This document shows positions 42,866 through 54,955 of a DNA stretch of 64,000 nucleotides, piece by piece; within the stretch, counting starts at the first letter, position 1, and each line of letters starts with the position of its first letter. The position numbers and the translations under genes are program-made. The stretch covers positions 66,886,026 through 66,950,025 of the forward strand of contig JAHLJT010008756.1 of assembly GCA_031308135.1 (NCBI GenBank), written 5' to 3'. The DNA is from Acheta domesticus (taxonomy: Eukaryota > Arthropoda > Insecta > Orthoptera > Gryllidae). Under the pieces are notes generated by a model, which worked only from the letters and a program-made list of their open reading frames with translations, had not been told where the DNA came from and searched no databases.

Positions 42866-43079
42866 GTTGTTCCCACGGCGACCGGAGCTCTTCGGAGGTG
42901 CGTCCGTCCTCCGCGGCGGCCAGGTAGCGAGTCCCAAGAAGAGGGAGGCCTCGTCTCGCGCCGTTATAAAGAGCATTCTACCGCCCCCATTGCCTCCTCG
43001 CCGTCTCCGCGCTAGGCAGAAATTCCCAATGCGTCATCTTTTGCACCTTTTGTTAAACTTCCTGCCCTCATGCAGGTAG

Positions 43080-43270
43080 ACCCCGTTTAAGCGCGCCACG
43101 ACGCTACAATACCTTGTTGGCGAAAAGCTCGCAAGCATACGAGTAAGTCGCCGTCGGATCTTGCCGTCGCCATCTTGGGGAAGATGACCGCCACCACCCG
43201 CGTTGAAAATGTTCACTACATTTACAGGACTAATAACCTTAGCAGTTGGCGCGCCCGAAATCACTAATCA
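43080..43270. repeat. Body of the composite SINE-like repeat
   Basis: GTCGCCGTCGGATCTTGCC, GGGGAAGATGACCGCC and the end ACAGGACTAATAACC match the copies at 35.3 and 52.3-52.6 kb. Confidence 0.5.
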
Positions 43271-44798
43271 GACAATTAATTCTTATGATTTTTTTTATAA
43301 TGCGTATAAACTCTATTTAGGTTTCAAGCAGCAAACCATCTAAACAATGAATTAAGTCCTCGGACCTTAAATTACTGCAGTGGACGATAAAATAGGAAGA
43401 ACGGAATTTGGGGAACTCTTTAGCTTTACTTGTTATATTGTTTTGATGGCTCGTTGCTACAAAACTGCATTCTCCCGAAGGGCTCAGAACATATCAGATC
43501 TTGTTTAAATTCATTCATATATATCAAATCTTGTTTAGATTCCCAGAAATTAAAATTGCAATTTTTCAAATTACCTCGATCTTCACATAATATTTTTACA
43601 CATTTTAGCACACTAAAATAACCCTCACAGTACGTACTGTCATTCGCAATCGCCTGTATTTTGCACCCGTTTAAATATCGATACACAAAATCTCGGTCTA
43701 CCGATACTTTCCCTTAAAATCTCTCTTCATAGATATAACTAACTAGTTTTGTTCTGTAATTATGCATGGAGACCTGTGAAAAAAATACACACCGGAACAG
43801 CGACGTTCCGTTTCACACACAAACTTTTCACTTGGAGGATCAACACTAAAAACAAAAGTATCAAAACATCGGTATCAATTGATATCGCGCACGATTGTAT
43901 ACATAGGAAGACGTATGTATATTATCAGAAATTGAAAGAGTTTTAGAGACATTTTAATAAATTCAAAACATAATTACATGACTAATTACATATTTTTAAT
44001 ATTTATATTATCACAATTAATGTATATTCTTTTTTATATCAAATTAAAATAATTGTGTCAGTGAATGTATTTTAAGGCAGCAGCGAGTGGTTCTACACTG
44101 ATATCTGTGATGAATTGTTGGTGTCCATACCACGACCAATTAGATTCAATACCCATTTCACATCGAAGAAAATACCATTGGTTCCTCAGGTACCGCAATA
44201 CGCCTCGTCGCCGACCTCAAAGCCGCCGCTGTCCCCTTCCTTGCAGGATGCGAGTATTTTTCGAAAAACAACGTTAGCAAATGGATGCATAGAACTAAAG
44301 TGGAAGCATTGTTTTACCCAAGTTCGCGGGATAAAATCCGATTAAGTCGTGGATTTTTTAGTTCGAAAAAATCCTTCGTACTCCTTTCTTCAAGGAAAAG
44401 TAAGGTCGGCTGATCCATTTTGTAGATTTTCTGCATGTCAAAGATCCTAAAGACTAAAAGAAGCCTCTGAGCTAAATTATTTCGTCCTGTTTCGTCGCCC
44501 TGGTTATTCCTTCTTTTGCTACTAAATAGCTAAAGGCCCGTAATGTAATTTGTATCGTACGAGCTAAATTATAATTATCCTGTTTTGTCGCCCTAGTTAT
44601 TCCTTCTTTTGCTACTAGATAGCGAAAGGCCCGTATGTACTAATTTGTATCGTAATGTAATTTGTATCGAGCAGGCCTGGTGGCCTGAGCCTCTGAAGAT
44701 AAGGCACAATTGAATTAAATTATTGACATTCCACTCGTGCTCGATTTATCCACTAGCTTGAGCTGTTGTGAAAATCATGTTGGCCCGCTGGAGGTGGT
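43271..44798. other. Downstream flank of SDR-1, no gene recognised
   Basis: AT-rich. It contains a local direct duplication (GTCGCCCT.GTTATTCCTTC, at about 44493 and 44589). The 3' UTR of SDR-1 should lie at its right end. Confidence 0.4.
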
Positions 44799-44934
44799 TT
44801 AGGGAATGACGCGCATGTGTCTGCGCTCGGGGATGGCCACCTCGTAGGGCTCCTCGCCTGCCTCGCTCACCCACACGCTGCCGCTGGGCGCGTGCAGCAC
44901 CAGATGCAGCATGGCGCTCGCCACCGTGTCCACC
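44799..44934 (-). CDS. SDR-1 coding exon 6
   Basis: Encodes SAMLHLVLHAPSGSVWVSEA and ends RRHMRVIP with TAA at 44799-44801. Acceptor TGGCAG. Confidence 0.93.
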
Positions 44935-47900
44935 CTGCCAGGCAGAAGAGAAGACACGCTCCTATTTTATAAAATGCTCCATGTATTGTGCGAATAATAT
45001 TTCAGTCTGCTTGCCAGCTAGTGGCTGACAGGGAAGAGGACGTTAACCAATCAAAGGCTTCAAATTCTGAATATGTCACTACAGAGTTGCCAATTTTTAC
45101 GAAAAATATTCAAGTGCAAAGTGACTGAAAACTGAAGAGCGTTGTTTAGCGCCATTACTTGTTTGGTTATGCGTTGTGTTTGCGGTTCTCTGTCGTGTAC
45201 TGTTTGTGCTTTCATTGCTATTTGTTTCTTATTACTGATTCTGTTGTGATCTGATGCAAGAACATCTCTCTACCCCACCCCTGGTGTCAAGTATGCAGAA
45301 ATATTATTCGGTCCTTATAGTCCTTATCACTAATATGAGTAAAAGCTTACGATGAAGTCAAATAACGTTCATACTTATTGCCAGACATAATTTGTACACA
45401 TATAAGAACAATGTAAAAGACGAAGAGGATAAACAGGGATATAGGGATAATTAGCAGATTGAAAAATTATGAAAAAAGAGGGGAGTGTTTCATAATAAGG
45501 GGAAATTGAAAGGGCCTAGGGTGTTGATATCAGAAGATATCATTGAGGCCGAAAGAAGAATTACATGGTCGATTAATAAATTGGCAAGAGAACGAAGGGA
45601 CAAGAGGGATATTCGAAGAATAGAACGTGGGTGTATTTGGATCAATGGGATCAACACAATATGGACTAGGAAGGTAGACACGCTGATAGATATATAAAAG
45701 GTTTCAAAAAAAAGGACAAATGTTAAGTGAGGGAGAGGAAGAAGCATAAGAATGGAGAGCGTAGAAAAAGATACTCAAAAATTAAGAAAGGATATTAAAA
45801 TGGAGTTGTGAAAGGTTGCAGTATTAAGAAGAAAGGAAGGGAAGTTTTAGAAGGCGGTAGAGAAATGGGATATAACTGGAATGATTAAAACATGAATTGT
45901 AGAGAAAGGCAAAAATAAATGGGTAGAATTGCTTATTAATGGTTGTAGGTGGAAAATGCAGCATGCTTGCAGAGAAATTAAAATAGGAAGAGCAAAGGTG
46001 ATAGTAACTGAGATGAGAAAGAAATTGCAGGAAGTAAAGAGGGGTAAAAAATAACTTATTGGATGTAGGGAAAGTAGATCTGTCTTGAACAGGACATAGG
46101 ACGGATGGTCAATATGTATAATTTATATAAATTTTCGAGTGGATGAAAAGGAAATAATTATATAATGTTTGAAGGATATTTTAATGCTAAAACAGACACA
46201 AAGGAGGAAAGGTGGAAATGAATGGGATTGAAGAAAAGGGTGGATATTTTAAGGACAAAATATTGAATTCAGGAAGATGGACAATGCAGATTCTTAGGAA
46301 AGAGAAAAAATACGAAGAGAATTGTAGGAAAAGACGTACATTTGAAAGAATAATCTGGAACATTCAAGAATATATACTAATTTTTTGTCTATTAGTGGCA
46401 AAACCAAGGATCGTAATTTATCACAATACATACATGATGGTCGTTCAAGTGAATCATAGACGAAGTCTATTTCGCCGGGAATATTTCTCATGTGCCCGTG
46501 TGAGAGACACATGGGAGCTAACGATTTGACGAAGTTGCGCAGAACATGTGAATTTTCAGAGACAACTGCGCTATTTACAGCAGCGGCAGAGATGTGTGAA
46601 GGATGCGTCCAAACAAGAGTAGTGTTATTCAGTTTTGTTCACAGAAGGTGTGGCGGAAAGTTTTTTGTCTAATGAAATTTCAGTAGGAAGAAACGTGCTT
46701 CAAAGTAAGTATTGTATTTAAGAAGCGTGTCCAGTGTCAGAGTGGTTTAATAGCCACGGCTTTCATCCATCTTCACGACAGGAATCAAAGAATTTACTCA
46801 GCGTTTAAACATTTACATGAACAACGGAGGTGATTTTCTGTAGTCACTTTCGAAGTTGTGTTGTTAGTGTGCTTCCTGAACTACTGTACTGATACTTTCT
46901 CGATGAAATATCTTTATTTTTACACATCGCTGAATGTTTCTCTTGAACGACCCTGTTATATCTAAGACTAAAAGCAATGTGGAAAACTGGAGGACTTACT
47001 TTTGGCTTGGCAACGCCTCGAGTTCCTTTTCCATCTGTGGCAGGATCTCCGGGAAGAGGCACTTTGGATTGCCCGGGGCGATGAGATTTGTCTCCGTTAC
47101 TCCAGGGCACATTGTTAGCACGCGGACGCCAGTACGATCCACGTGGTACGGGGCCTGCAACAGTGCAATATGATTACCTGGAATCAAAGGGGGTAAACTG
47201 AGGGCGACTTTGAGTTGCTTAGTCTGTGGGGAGTCAAGGTGAACTCTATCTATTGAAAAAAATTACAAAGAAAATATTAATAGAATCCTGCGCATATTAT
47301 TACCATTGTGTTATTTACGCAAGATCTTTTGTCTAAAAAATTAGAGCCTAGAGCGATGAATAAATTATCAGTGTTCAGGATGTTTTTTTACTTCAATGAT
47401 AGCACACTAACCTTGATTTTTACTTTATTTAAAGAAAATGCTTTTTTAATCAATATTTATTCTCTGTCTATATATTTTTTTCTGTTTTATCAGAATATAT
47501 TGGTCATTTATTTAAAGACAGAAAATTCTTTAGATAATTGTTTTATGACAATATTAAATGTGATACATAGTAAAAGCAACGTTTTGGAAATTAATTACTT
47601 TCATCTAGAGGCATCGAAACAAATAAATATAATATTTTAAACAGTTGCCAGATAGTCAGATAGAAACAGAAGAATTTTCACTTACTCCACAGGAACGACC
47701 CCATCCCACCACGGCGTGTTTAGTTGCTGTGTATACGGGAATGCTGGGCAGATGAGTGAGGCCCAGAATTGAAGCAATGTTCACCACAGTGCCGCCGTTG
47801 CCACCCTCCTGTTTGCCCATATGCTTCCAGGCCAGTAGCGTTCCTCGGAGGATTCCTTTCTATAAGAAAAATACTATTGCCACCTATACGTTCTCGAGCC

Positions 47901-50900
47901 ATTATAAGAATGTTGTCTAACGCTTAATAGATTTTATTATTAGATATATCAGCAAATGTTACTGCAATATTAAAGATTTTGACGGTCTGTGCGGTAAACA
48001 TTCCTTAAAAGATTTGTAGCTGTTAGAAGTTTTCTTATTTGAAAGTGAAATTCTGTTGAAACCAGAACCAACTCTTTTTTTTCTAACAAACTTCTACAGA
48101 AAGAATATTGACAGACCTGGGGATGGTTCATCCTAAAACATTATGTAATCATATGTAAACGCCCTTGAAAGGCAGAAATGCCGAACAAGAAGAAATAAAA
48201 TTTTTAAAAAAAGGTTCTCTTATTTGTTATTGTTGTTATTATTACACAACTATTTATTGTTGTTATGTTATAACAATTCAAAATTCGTGTTTTTCGAGTA
48301 TTGTGAGTGTTGCAGCCCCTAGACGATGTACAACCGATGTGAAAGATGTCAAGAATGGGTGGGGGCACTTGGGCAACTTTCCCCAATTTAATTGGGGCAA
48401 CTTGCTCCGAATTTAAATCCTTTTAATTTAAAATTTTAATCCTTTTAATTTAAAATTTAAAAAAATACTTCTAATTGAAATTAACCTTGAAAAGTTTTTC
48501 TGTTGCAAGAAGAAATGAAATTGGTTTATGTGTGGGGTCTGAAACAAGGTCTATTGTCTCATCCCTCGTGTTTTCTCAGGGCGCCCCGGTATACTTTGGA
48601 TGTAAAATGTGGTGTAAAAATTGAACCTATTAGAAATTATTTGGTATATCTACAAAGTTATGTCTTCGAAGATTTTGGGGGGTGGCAAGGGGAAAACAGG
48701 TCCTGTTTGGATTTTTTGTCATAAAATTGAAGAGTTCGGGTGTAAAACATGGTTACCCACGTGAAAACGTTTGCGCGATATAAGCAAGAGATCGTTTTTG
48801 TTGCAAGAGTTTTTAATGGGGTACATAAAGGTAACAAGAGCCGAGGAACAATTGTGCGCCATAATTTGGGCTACTTGAGGATCACAGCGCATGGACAGCA
48901 GATGGAAGCGTGCGAAAATGTTAATATCACAAAAATTATAACTTTGAGGGTTGCCACCCTTCACTCCTGAGCTCTTCAATTATTTTCAAATTGATGGACA
49001 CGTTTCTTGGTTTTATACAGCGATTGCATAATTATTCGTCGTGAACTATTTTATCTGAATGGTACCCCTAATGGAATTCTTCTGAATTTCTTACCATATT
49101 AACATCAACACAGAGATTCCAGTCTTCATCGTTGACAATGCCAGCACTATTGATAAAAATGTCCAGGCGGTTGAAGTGCTTCTTTGTTGCAATGAAGGCA
49201 GCTGTTATATGTAAACGAGACAGAATTACTTCAAAATATATGTTGTTGTTCATTGAGTCGTTTATTGGGGTTTTGCAGTGATTTATTCGATGTTTCCATT
49301 AAAAAAAGGACATCGACTCAGTATCGCTGGAAACATCGACTCAGCATTGACCTCCCTAAAATTTGGATATTCTCCAATGCAGTAAATTTTTTGAGGTCAT
49401 TAAAAAAGTGCAGAGAAAATAAAATTAAATGTGGTTTTCTAGATGAGTAATTCACCACGGCAATTACGTACAACTCACGAAATTTCATCAATTTGGAAGT
49501 GTAACATTTTTATTGAAAACCTTCGGGTAAAATGCTCTCAACTCAGAAAATTTGTTATAATCCCTTTAAATTACAGTGCAGAGTAAAATAATATAATTCC
49601 CTTTGTCTAAAAGTTGCCGCCGCCAGTAAATGGGTGGGTAACATCAACGAATAAATTTTAATCAAAGCCCAGATGGATTTATTTTTATTTTAAAATAAAT
49701 TAGGCTTTAAAAACAAAAACAATACAAATATTATATTACCTGGATAAGTCTAGAAGAGAATGTATGTAACATTATGGTGGCTTTTCAAGATTGTCTTGGG
49801 GAAGAAGGGCTGATATCAATATTAACACTCCTGCAGAAGTTCACTTGTACATTTTCCGGAAATGTATTGATATTTCGGAAATACCGAAATGTTTGATTTT
49901 GTATTAGACTTTAAAAATATTATAACCCTCAACTACAGATAGCTGGCTTCATGAGTATGTTTTCATAATATTGGGTTTAAATGTTTACATTAAAAAATAT
50001 TATTTTTTATTCTATACTCAATCACATGTTGTCCTTCCTCGGTAACGTGCGAAAGTATCATTATCTTATTCGGCTTTGACATAGACAGAGTATATGTAAG
50101 TAGGGTATACAATTTGCATTAATTTTGCATGTACAATAGGTGTGTATTTAAATAAGATTTGTCAGTTGGTGAATTTCAATTACATTTGTTATCGATATTA
50201 TATATGCACTGACTGAATATTTTGTAGGAAGTTTGATAAAATATTTGTTTATTTCAATGCTTCCAAGATCAAGATTTAATATTAAATTACTGTTAAGCAC
50301 ACTTCCATAGAGATATCATTTGAAAGTTTTAATAATGAATATTAATAATGAGAACTGTACGACTCAAAAGATACTTTTTCTAAAATTAAGTGTTACAAAC
50401 AATAAATACAGAAATACAATTTTTACTACAAACAAGCAAACTTAAACCTGATTATTTCAATTAATCTGCACTAAAGTGAACAGTTTTATATATTACGTCT
50501 CCTCTGGATGCCGTTGATCGAATTGACAATTACCTGCACATTCCGATGTTGCCCATAGAAAACACAGCGGCCGCCCTTTCAATAAGCTTCAACTACGGCG
50601 GCATAACGCCACTCTATAAATATCTATTGTTCTATCTGGTTGCCTCATATACGCGATTCTAAGCTCTAGCGACTTTCAGCAGCTATCGATAGATCGAATA
50701 TAATTATCACTACCAAACGATCGAAATGAACTACTACGTTTCATTTAAAGCAAAAATCATGAAAATTGTTTGAATAGAAAGGTTAAATTTATTTCTAGCC
50801 GAAAATCCTTAGTGTTTTAAATCTACAGATTACCTTCCAACTTGGCGTCTTCGCGCGCGTCCGCTTGAACGAAGAAGCAACGCTTGCTTCCAAACTGCTT

Positions 50901-52737
50901 CTGGAACTTCGCGGCGGCGGCCAACCCGCCTACTGAAGACACGTCGCATATTGCCACCTGTTGACAGCAATATACGCTCCATTTATTTAAGTTATTTCGT
51001 GAAAAACGTCGAAATAAATTAGAAGTAACTGTTAAGGGAATCTCAAAACATAGTTAATAAAAAGAGAAGGCTTATATCGTGGACGCAAAAAAGAGACGTA
51101 TCTAAAAAAATTGTAATTTTTCAGTAGTGAAGTTTTTTACTGAGTAGAGACTTATTTCGTGTTCTAGGATGTGTTTTACTCTCTACAAAGGCGTTTTGAC
51201 ACAAATGCTTTTATTTATAATGTTTATACATTCAATGTTTTCATTGAAAACTCACAAAGAAGAAAAACATTCTGAATACCGAACAGTCTAAACATAACAT
51301 TAGCTGTGCCTTAAATAAACTTTTTGTAATGCTTATGGGTTAGAAGATAGTTATCGTTTCTTCTTTTTGGGGTTACTTTATAGTTTGCCCCATTTTCTGA
51401 GCTCAGTCCGTGCGGACCTGCTGTGTTCTATTGTTTTCAATAATTTTTGAACAATCATGACATCAGGAACATAGCGTGGCGTCAGCTCGTTTTCTATTTC
51501 GTATTCTTTTTTATTCTATTTCCTCTTCCTGAAACCCAATTTTGCATCGTCTGAGGCTACTCAGCAGATGTTCTCACACTTCAGAAGCTTTTAATTAAAA
51601 ATTCTGTTAATTCAATTTCAACTCATTCAATTCCATATTTAGCAAATTTTCTGAAACTTGCTACAACTTAGATAAATCCTTTTGCAGCGGTAGCAATTTA
51701 TGAAATATTAAATATTTTACTTTCTTTAAAGATTGTTTATACTCTACATTGCTTCGTAATGATTTGGTGTTTTAATTGTCTGATATAATGTATCTTTCCA
51801 TCAAACGAGAATATTGGCACTATTATAGCACATAACATTAGCTGAATCTTGAGACATTTTGTAATAAATCTATTTCTCTTCTTTTATACACAACTAAGCT
51901 ATTGTCATTAGATTTCAAAGAGGAAAAACTCAATCATAATAGGTCGTCAGACTATTCCCTCTAGCTTTATGAGGTTGTCTTATTCTGCCGAATGATTAGT
52001 ATAGTAGTTAATTTAATACCTCGTACTAAGACGACCTTGCATGGCTCAGGCCTTCCATGTCTGCGTTTCACTCGCCTTGTTCCTGGTGGACAGAGCCTCT
52101 ATTGAGAACAATTTTTGCATCAAAACGTCATCATCAATGCACATGCAGACTCCGCTAATGCAAGAGAATCTCCAAAAAAATGAAAATTGGGATAAGCTGT
52201 TGTTGGATTCTCTCAGACGAAGCAGTGCTCCACTGGTGGGAGATACCTCAATGGGAAAACCTCGCATGTCACCGCGTAGGTCGGCGCCGGATTTCTCCAT
52301 CAGGTGGAGGAAGATCAACGTCACACTCCATGATAAAAATCATGTTCTACACCAGTGTTGTCAAGGTTGATGCCACGAGCGGGAGTCCTTGGCACGAGTG
52401 CCACGACGAAATCGCCCTTCCATGCAGTTCATCACCTAGCCACAAGAGACAACGCCATCCCTATTGTAAAACGGCGGGATTACCAATAGTTCCCTTTCCC
52501 GCCGCTAGTTGCGCAGAGCAGCTCGTGGCATGCTAAGGTGCTACGACGCGTGCCACAGCCACAATTAGAAGACCTTGATACCACTGCTCTACACTTACGA
52601 GACTAATGACCATAACAGTTGACGTTGCTGTTGGGCGTACTCACGTTGGCTCCCGCGCGCAATAGCTCCTCCGCTGTTCCGAAGCCAATGCCGCTGGCCC
52701 CGCCCAGCACCAGCGCCGCCTGGCCTTGCAACGCCAT
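44799..52737 (-). CDS. SDR-1: 15-hydroxyprostaglandin dehydrogenase-like, six coding exons
   Basis: Tandem paralogue of SDR-2. Exons: 52737-52645, 50957-50834, 49201-49095, 47859-47686, 47154-47000 and 44934-44799, with the same lengths (93/124/107/174/155/136) and phases. They join to 262 codons plus TAA. Motifs: VLGGASGIG (Thr of TGxxxGIG replaced by Leu), the NAD-selecting Asp in VAICDV, FINSAG instead of NNAG, the catalytic Ser in NIASILG, Tyr/Lys in VYTATKHAVVG, and MCPGVTET. Domain order and length match insect 15-PGDH-like SDRs; the real substrate cannot be read from sequence. An AG acceptor 2 nt before the ATG points to an upstream non-coding exon. It appears intact. Confidence 0.93.
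45400..46330 (+). mobile_element. Decayed purine-rich LINE (ORF1 end and endonuclease start)
   Basis: The plus strand is strongly purine-biased. 45485-45697 reads GKLKGPRVLISEDIIEAERR and then RDIRRIERGCIWINGI, resembling the C-terminal domain of ORF1 proteins from purine-rich insect LINEs. Near 46165 the frame EGYFNAKTDTKEE resembles the GDFNAxT motif of the endonuclease. Many stops. Located in the last intron of SDR-1. Confidence 0.5.
47000..47154 (-). CDS. SDR-1 coding exon 5
   Basis: Encodes HVDRTGVRVLTMCPGVTETN and the variable loop to LEALPSQ. Acceptor TTGCAG, donor GTAAGTC. Confidence 0.93.
47686..47859 (-). CDS. SDR-1 coding exon 4
   Basis: Encodes TLLAWKHMGKQEGGNGG, the catalytic Ser in VVNIASILGL and the YxxxK motif in PVYTATKHAVVG. 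Acceptor CTTATAG, donor GTAAGTG. Confidence 0.93.
48724..48982. repeat. Possible MITE in SDR-1 intron 3
   Basis: AATTGAAGAGTTCGGGTGT at the left end and the inverse of AATTGAAGAGCTCAGGAGTG at the right end form imperfect terminal inverted repeats about 260 bp apart. No clear target duplication. Confidence 0.35.
49095..49201 (-). CDS. SDR-1 coding exon 3
   Basis: Encodes HFNRLDIFINSAGIVNDEDW. Acceptor ATAACAG, donor GTAAGAA. Confidence 0.92.
50834..50957 (-). CDS. SDR-1 coding exon 2
   Basis: Encodes VAICDVSSVGGLAAAAKFQ and on to REDAKLE plus one base. Acceptor TCAACAG, donor GTAATC. Confidence 0.9.
52225..52640. repeat. Composite SINE-like repeat interrupted by a hAT MITE
   Basis: GTGGGAGATACCTCAATGGG and CCGGATTTCTCCAT...GGAGGAAGATCAACG match the body at 35.3 kb. 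The end ACTTACGAGACTAATGACC reappears after the insertion at 52353-52586. It abuts the donor of SDR-1 exon 1. Confidence 0.55.
52353..52586. mobile_element. hAT-type MITE, 234 bp
   Basis: Terminal inverted repeats CAGTGTTGTCAAGGT and ACCTTGATACCACTG. Flanks TTCTACAC (52345-52352) and CTCTACAC (52587-52594) form an 8-bp duplication with one mismatch, as expected for hAT. Confidence 0.75.
52645..52737 (-). CDS. SDR-1 coding exon 1
   Basis: Encodes MALQGQAALVLGGASGIGFG and ends RAGAN. Donor GTGAGT. CTGCACAG acceptor-like sequence before GCATGG. Confidence 0.92.
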
Positions 52738-52739
52738 GC

Positions 52740-54500
52740 CTGTGCAGAAGAACGACGAGGATGCTGCGTAAGCATAAGGGAAGGTTCTCTGTCTGTCAAG
52801 GAAATGTTAACTCCGGCGATGACCGCTCGTTTCTGTTATTCAGCAAACATTTTACTTCTTTCCTTGAGACGCATTTCGAGGTAGGAGGTTCTGAGGCGAA
52901 GGGTTTTATAACGATGATATGTGGTAGGTGGTATATAAAAGTTAAAATAGGAGTGTGTTTATACACGCACAGGGTGAGTCACGTAACTTAAGATCCTGTA
53001 ACTTTTGAATCGTTGAAGTTATTGCAATGCAGTTTTCACAGAAGTGCATGAGGGAATGGGGCTAATCATACGTGTATTAATTTATGTTTTATCACTTATA
53101 TTTTATGAGATATTTGAGTTAACTTTGTTTTTCAAATGGAACTATATAGTTTTACTATACATTTTCTCAGACTATTATGACGAACGTAAAAAGCCGAATC
53201 CAATAATATACATATAGTCATATGTGAGATAATCATTTTTTGAGTAAGTTTTTTTTGCGACTAGTGTTTAACGGATATTTTGAATGTAACAGTCGGCCAC
53301 ACAAGGTCACGCAGTGCTCTCCACCTGCAAACAGCGTTTTATCATGACATATTTATTTAAAGCATAAAGCATTTTATGTCACATTGCTTCAATGTTTAGT
53401 ACTACACCAAACATTACATACTACGAATAAATTTAAATTATTAATCGACAAAAAGGTTAAATCTGAAAATAAAATATATGATTATTCAGAAAAACAATGT
53501 ATTAAACAACATTTATATATCAATGAATCGGTAAGTGAAGTATGAGGACTTTGTGTGAATTTTGTATAAATTATGCTTGTGGTGTCTCACTTTTAGGCGA
53601 CAACAATTTTGCGAGTGGGTATGCAGAGAGCGTTAAATAAACAATTGCATTATCTTGAGCTTTGTAACACGGGACACTGGAAAGTGAGAGACCGCGTAGG
53701 ACACAGGAAAGTGAGAATGCGGTAAGCCATCCACTGGTTAATGGAAACATTATTACGTATAATGCGTATGAAAATGGTACCTTTGGTGTATACATCTGTG
53801 TGAGAATGGGCGTGTAGAATGTGATAAGACGTTACGTCATCGTGGAAAATACGCAATCAGTGAAGCTCATCTTAGCTGCGCGTTTTTTTTGTACAGAATG
53901 AGTCATGTCTTTATCACATTGACTTATCGCAGTTTCCGCCAACATTATTTACTTTAATTTTTGAGTTGCTGCATTCTTCGCACTCTCGCAAATCATACGC
54001 ACGCGCTATATTGATTTAAAGCATTTATGTAAACATCATGTAATTGAGTGAAATCCAACTTCATATGGAACGATACCGAACGTTTTCCAATGTGGTGTCT
54101 ACCCTGCGAGTCTCTGAGTCTCTGGAAACGAATGATTAAGTTTCTTATGACCAGTCATATTGTCATTAATCAGATCATTTATTAGTATATGAAATGAAAC
54201 GCGACTATTTTCTACTTTTTTGAACTATTGAAAGTCCGTGTGCAACACAGGAAGACGATAAAGTTGAAGAACGTCTAAATTAAAGGAAAGTTAAAGGCCT
54301 ACATTTTAATAAAGCCGAAAAATGTATTCTCAGCTACAGAACATCTGTCAGCGAATTCCACTAGGTATTACTTCCTTGAAGAGGAATGCTTCTCAGTTAT
54401 TTCATTTGATCTAAGAATGACCTGTTTCCATAACTGTTAAAAAGGCCGAGGAATTATTGGACGTCTTGCAGCTTCTGTTGCACTATACTGCGTCTTCTGT
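52740..54500. other. Upstream flank of SDR-1, no gene recognised
   Basis: Promoter and non-coding first exon of SDR-1 probably lie here. I see no tRNA, conserved coding frame or structured repeat that I can name. Confidence 0.4.
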
Positions 54501-54504
54501 ATGT

Positions 54505-54955
54505 GGAATTACTAATTACTTGATATTCTACGCGATTGCATTACATGGATGTACCTTTTTGCTCGATAACAAAGTTATATAAGAATAGTGTGTATTGTCA
54601 AGGGTGTAGTACATTGTTATGAATTACAAGGTTGTCGTAACGATCTCGGACCGAAGGATCGCGGGTTCGAGTGCCGCCTCGCGCATGGTTGTATTTGTGT
54701 TCGTCCTTTCACCCCCATCTTCATCACATCATGTCATCTTCATAGTTATCATAATGTTAAACCCAATAGTGGTCGCTAATGATCTAGATGTTGATGCGAC
54801 CTTAACAACAACAAAAAAACATTACAAGGTAACATATAGTGACGGAGGATAAGAAGGTCTTGAAGAAAAATATATATTACAGGCTTAATATGGAAATGGA
54901 AAAATAAGGAAGATGGTGGGGTATAGCATTCGAGGGTTCTCGCACGGGTACGCTA
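54505..54955. repeat. Dispersed repeat, copy filled by a SINE
   Basis: Matches 24845-25195 on both sides of the SINE: CTAATTACTTGATATTCT to TTGTTATGAATTACAAGG, then TAGTGACGGAGGATAAG to CGCACGGGTACGCTAG. Confidence 0.85.
54633..54820 (+). mobile_element. tRNA-headed SINE with 10-bp TSD
   Basis: Flanked by ATTACAAGGT at 54623-54632 and 54821-54830. The head contains GATCTCGGACC and the B-box-like GCGGGTTCGAGTGCCGC, then GCATGGTTGTATTTGTGT. The tail is (AAC)n then A-rich. The empty allele of the site is seen in the paralogous repeat at about 24955. Confidence 0.88.

Larger units (their letters stand above)
37800..43020 (-). mobile_element. Jockey-like non-LTR retrotransposon (LINE)
   Basis: Minus-strand element with ORF1 (gag-like) and ORF2 (endonuclease plus RT), strikingly GC-rich against AT-rich flanks. 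The 5' leader upstream of ORF1 carries four stem-loops, and the 3' UTR has an AATAAA near 37812 (minus strand). I could not find target duplications or a poly(A) tail, so the ends are approximate. It lies between SDR-2 and SDR-1. Intact ORF2 indicates a young copy. Confidence 0.85.

Noticed and set aside
54640..54690. Possible tRNA gene (B-box GGGTTCGAG)
   Set aside because: No cloverleaf with a proper acceptor stem; flanking target duplication and tail show a SINE.
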